A DNA stretch of 64,000 nucleotides from Eimeria necatrix (Eukaryota > Apicomplexa > Conoidasida > Eucoccidiorida > Eimeriidae), in NCBI RefSeq assembly GCF_000499385.1, contig NW_013653448.1, positions 1 to 64,000 on the forward strand, given 5' to 3'. Both the position numbers and the translations under genes were made by a program. Shown here piece after piece: positions 60,549 through 64,000 of this stretch (its first letter is position 1; every line of letters begins with the position of its first letter). The notes under the pieces were generated by a model. The model did not search any database, was not told the origin of the DNA, and saw only the letters and a program-made list of their open reading frames with translations.

Positions 60549-63245
60549 ATGAGAGCACCCAAGACTCATTTCCGCTTCTGCTTGTCGCTTCTTTTGGGGA
60601 CTCTAGCTTTACTGTCAGTTTCTCAGTCTGCACCTAGCAGGCCTGAACGAAGTAATAGTATCCGAGAACGTTTGAATACCATCCTCAGCACTCCAGCCGC
60701 AAGCAGGGACGCCGCCCGTCCACCCAATGGCCGAGCCCGCGCTCCTCAGGCTGCCAGTCCTGCGGGAGCTTCCAGTCCTCCTGCTGCTCCAGAAGGTGCA
60801 GTTACCGGGGCCAGCGCATCATCTCCCTCCAACGCGGAACTGCTGCTGCAGTACCTAGACAAGCGCGCCAGCAGCAACAGCAAGTCGCCTCAGGAGTTCA
60901 TTGATACCATCATTTCAAAGAAGGCTGGAGTAGCCGCTGCCAGGGAGGCTGTTGCTGAGGAAGACTCCGGTCTGGTGGAGGTGTTGGACAGTCAGACCTG
61001 CGCTCAGGTACCTGTCTCACGCCCCTATGAGTGCGCCCGCAAGGAGCTGAAGCAGACAGCGTATCCTTGCAGCCTTGAGTTCTACCCTGAAGTCTGTACA
61101 TTGGTTACCCGTCCTATGGAATCCAAGAGGCCCCGCGACGTGGAGCGTAAGGTGCCTTATCAGTGCCCCAAGTTGCGCAATAAGCAACTGTGCTACAGCG
61201 TCCCCAAGTCGCAACAGACGACTTGTGTGGGCATGGTGAACAAGGCTAAGGAGACAGAGTGCCAGCGCAACCACGTACAGAAATCCTGCACCATTGTGGA
61301 GGAGTCGATCCCCTGGACGTGCCATGAGACCAAAGAGATTCAGCTCAGCTACGCCTGCAGCCGCGTAGAGCCCACAACGGAGTGTTCTCCCAACCTGGTG
61401 GCCATAGACGACGCTTGCACCCGTGAGACCAAGGTGCCAGTGGTGTACGAATACTACGACGTGGAGCCCGAACAGCAGTGCGAGGTTGTGCGCAAAAAAA
61501 ATATGTGTCCCAAGGCCGTCCGTTCAGTTGACCTCTACTCTTGCCCAGAAACTTACTACGACAAGGTTTGCATCACCGTAGATGTCCCGGTGACCCGCAT
61601 GTGTGACGCCCCCGTTACTATCACAGAGGAGTACCCTTGCGAGAAGACAGAAGTCCGCACCATAAAGAAGGCTTGTGGCTTCAGTCAGGGCGCCAGACGC
61701 TTCCTTAGAGCTGAAGTTGAGGGGCAGGAGGGCCCGGCACCAGCTGCAGCTGCAGCTGCATCATCCGGCAGAAGAAGACTCTGTGACTACGAAACCACGG
61801 TGAGAACCATCCCGTCGCTCCTCTGCTTTTTCGCCACTGTCTTCTACTTCTTCTCCTTGTCCTCTATATATTACGCCTCCTCTGTCTTCACGAATGCCTG
61901 AAACCTAGGGCGCTTGCTGCTGCATGCTTATCTCTGTATTCATCTGCGCTGCTTCCCGCTTCGTCAATCTGTATGTGCGAATTGTGTGGCTTTCTGCGCT
62001 GTTGGCCTTAAACTTTGCTGCTGCTGTGTTTCCCTCCTGTCTGTCTTCAGGTGACAGTCCCGTCTACTTGCACGCGGGAAGTAACTGTGACCAAGCAACA
62101 GCCCTGCATGCAAACAGAACCACAGGAGCAATGCTCAATGGTGGAGAAAGTGCGTGAAAAGACTTGCGAAAGTCCGTCGACGCGCACTGTTCAGGCCGAG
62201 TGCGAAGACTGGGTGGAGGAGACCGTGTGTCAGCAGGTTAACAAAACAGTAACCAAAAAGGGGGTCAAGTTTGAGACCAAGGTCGACTCCTTCCCCTGCA
62301 CTAGCACGTACGCCAAGGAAGTCTGTGTGGAGGTCAGCTCTCTTGTAGACGCTACCTGCGACGCCAATCTCAAAGAGACGCAAGAAGTGCCATGTACTCG
62401 CAAGTACAAGAAACAAGTCTGCCAAGACATTGACGTGCCCTCCACAGAAATCTGCACTGAAATCAAAGAACAGGAGATTGAATATCCCTGCCTGCAGATC
62501 GTATTCGAGGAGGTCAGTTGCAGCTGCCGCTTAAGATCAAGATACTTCTGTAGCCTTTTTGTGCCGCTGTCGGTGCTTTGTATGGAACCGTAATCAAATT
62601 TTCTTCAGTCAGTGCTTCTGTCTGTTACTTCTCCGGTGGTCGCTCGACGCTCCTGGTGTGAGGCTTGTTTTGGTGTGTTTATCTAGTTACTTGAGAGCTA
62701 TGTATGTATGTCAGTCTCCAGTCCCATATAAGAGTACCTTTCTGTCCATCTATCCTTCTATCCCCATATACCTAAAAGCATTTCCTGTATTTCTTCTGGC
62801 CAACATACTTCTGTTATCTAACATGGCTATACCTTTCCCTGCTTGCCTACCCATGTATTCATTTATTGGTCCCGGGCTCTTGTGTCTAAGAATGCACTTA
62901 TTTATTCGTCTGTATATCTATATGCTTAGCTGTATCGTGAACGTTTTATGCCGGCGTATGGTTTTTGTGCTGCCTTCTTAGAAATGCACGACTGTGCCGT
63001 ACTACGAGTTAGAGCCCTGCGAGGCCGTGGTGGCTGAAACAGAGCTCGAGCCTTGCGAAGTCAACTTTAGGGTGACGGAATGTACACCCCAAGACAATCC
63101 TCAAATGGGCACATGCTTCAAAGACGAGCAGGTTGATTTCAGCGAGACCTGCTACCGCGTGGAGAGCGACACTGCCTGCGAAGATGTCATCACCACAAGA
63201 GTCGTGCAAGACGCACTTGCAAAACGCGCCAGGGCCTCTAAGTAG
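60549..63245 (+). CDS. Secreted cysteine-rich repeat protein, candidate wall or surface protein
   Basis: Three phase-0 exons, 60549-61799 (donor ACCACG|GTGAGA), 62051-62512 (acceptor GTCTTCAG, donor GAGGAG|GTCAGT) and 62982-63245 (acceptor CTTCTTAG), give 658 residues. Residues 1-28 form a signal peptide with a Leu-rich core. Then comes a Pro/Ala/Ser-rich segment to about residue 140, followed by 41 cysteines spread evenly to the end. Many follow the pattern aromatic/Val-Pro-Cys, 7-8 residues, Val/Ala-Cys, 3 residues, often val-x-val-Pro, 3-4 residues, Cys (YSCPETYYDKVCITVDVP; VPCTRKYKKQVCQDIDVP). There is no membrane segment or GPI-type tail; it ends in a basic AKRARASK. Cysteine-rich secreted repeat proteins build coccidian oocyst walls, so that is the leading guess, but it does not match the COWP/OWP repeat as I know it. 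Unlike its neighbours it is nearly free of homopolymer runs. Confidence 0.85.
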
Positions 63246-63762
63246 CCAATGAAGCTGCTACCCCTGCAGCAGCCAGCAGCAAGTGTGGCTAACACAGCTG
63301 CTGCTGCGAGCGGCAACAGCAGAGAGAGAGCCACGGCACCACCGCCCACGTAAAGCAGAGCTGGAAGAGGTTGAATCCCAATAGCCGCTGCATACCATGC
63401 TTCAGCACGCGCCTGGAGAGTGCGTACACATGAATGGAAATGAAGCTGCCAACTATTTATGGCGACTTTTTTGTTTTATTTGACAGGAAACAGAAAACAG
63501 AGTGCCCCGTTGCTGCTATTAGAGCAGCAGAAAATGCACATGGCTCCCTTAATTTTGGCGCGTTTGAGTTACTGCTACTGTTTCTCACACAGCTGCCACA
63601 CAGGCCATTGTCACTGCAGCAGAAGCGGCGGCAAGCCTGAAAGCCAAGCAGCCAAAGAGTCCTTGCCAGGTAGCTCTGCACAGGACTTGTTGGACAATGC
63701 GGCCATGCCGGCGAACAATGTTGACCAGCACAAGACACTAGCTGTGCTGACCAGCCATACAG

Positions 63763-63803
63763 GCAGCTGGATAGCCAGCGACCCAGAAGCGGCTCCCGAG
63801 GCA
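63763..63803 (+). repeat. Left arm of a 41-bp inverted repeat
   Basis: This 41-bp segment matches the reverse complement of 63960-64000 with two substitutions, the arms being 156 bp apart. Weaker similarity continues a few bases inward (GAGGCACTAGGGTTG against GAGGCAGTTAGGCTTG). Confidence 0.9.
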
Positions 63804-63959
63804 CTAGGGTTGCGCGTGCATCTGCCCGGCATCCTGATGTTCATATTGTTTTAAAGCGATACTCCGAGGAAGGCCCATGCAGCCGCAGCTGCAGATACAG
63901 GGTGCACAACGGCCCTCTCTGGTAAAGCTGCAAAGGTCCATAGCCCTGTCAAGCCTAAC

Positions 63960-64000
63960 TGCCTCGGGAGCCGCTTCCGGGTCGCTGGCCATCCAGCTGC
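63960..64000 (-). repeat. Right arm of the 41-bp inverted repeat, cut by window end
   Basis: The reverse complement of 63763-63803 with two differences. The repeat reaches the last base of the window, so its true length is unknown. Both arms, read in their own direction, encode SW(I/M)ASDPEAAPEA. Confidence 0.9.

Larger units (their letters stand above)
63246..64000. other. Right-edge region with inverted repeat
   Basis: Beyond the cysteine-rich gene lie 750 bp with modest CTG/CAG content. A plus-strand frame (about 63640-63854) has ordinary composition (LLDNAAMPANNVDQHKTLAV) and ends just after the left arm of the inverted repeat. A minus-strand frame starting in the right arm (63992-63804) repeats the same peptide. 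Gene status undecided because the window ends here. Confidence 0.35.

Noticed and set aside
1..64000. CRISPR arrays, bacterial operons, insertion sequences or retroelement coding regions
   Set aside because: No spaced direct repeats, reverse transcriptase or transposase motifs were seen; the intron-rich genes are eukaryotic.

Overview
The window looks like nuclear DNA of a coccidian apicomplexan, most probably Eimeria; the species cannot be told. The reasons are: very dense CAG/CTG trinucleotide tracts that become Ala, Gln and Ser runs inside otherwise conserved proteins; telomere-like TTTAGGG/AAACCCT heptamers scattered inside genes; many short introns; and a banded layout of repeat-rich and repeat-poor DNA, as described for Eimeria chromosomes. 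All gene models here were read by eye from conserved motifs and splice-site consensus.

Left repeat-rich band (about 1-35,700). A fragment of a minus-strand gene runs off the left edge. It is followed by a giant RPAP1-like RNA polymerase II-associated protein (minus, 1675-8512), a RAP-domain protein of the organellar RNA-binding type (minus, 10521-16689), an XPC/Rad4 nucleotide-excision-repair protein (plus, 17189-24200), a protein kinase with a very long Gln/Ala tail (minus, 24511-30413), and V-type ATPase subunit D (minus, 33097-35654). The last is fully resolved into nine exons. RAP and XPC are divergent over about 500 bp; XPC and the kinase are convergent.

Repeat-poor band (about 35,700-40,400) with no recognisable gene, then a second repeat-rich band (about 40,500-57,900). 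This holds a CCCH zinc-finger protein (plus, 41318-43352), a DDX27/Drs1-type DEAD-box helicase with about 15 exons (plus, 44407-50631), and a NEK-like protein kinase whose N-terminal half carries predicted membrane segments (minus, 52734-57418). A second repeat-poor stretch (about 58,000-60,400) precedes a secreted cysteine-rich repeat protein (plus, 60549-63245) that could belong to an oocyst or sporocyst wall or a surface layer. The right edge ends in one arm of a 41-bp inverted repeat.

Most of the genes are housekeeping: transcription, organellar RNA, DNA repair, proton pumping and ribosome biogenesis. They share no operon-like logic. The most interesting signals are in the DNA itself. (1) CAG tracts lie in exons with CAG on the sense strand, while introns carry the opposite CTG polarity. 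(2) TTTAGGG-like units sit in introns of three genes in the sense orientation. (3) A GGTGTACGTACACC palindrome recurs inside conserved coding exons, read in different frames. (4) Two introns appear to use GC donors.
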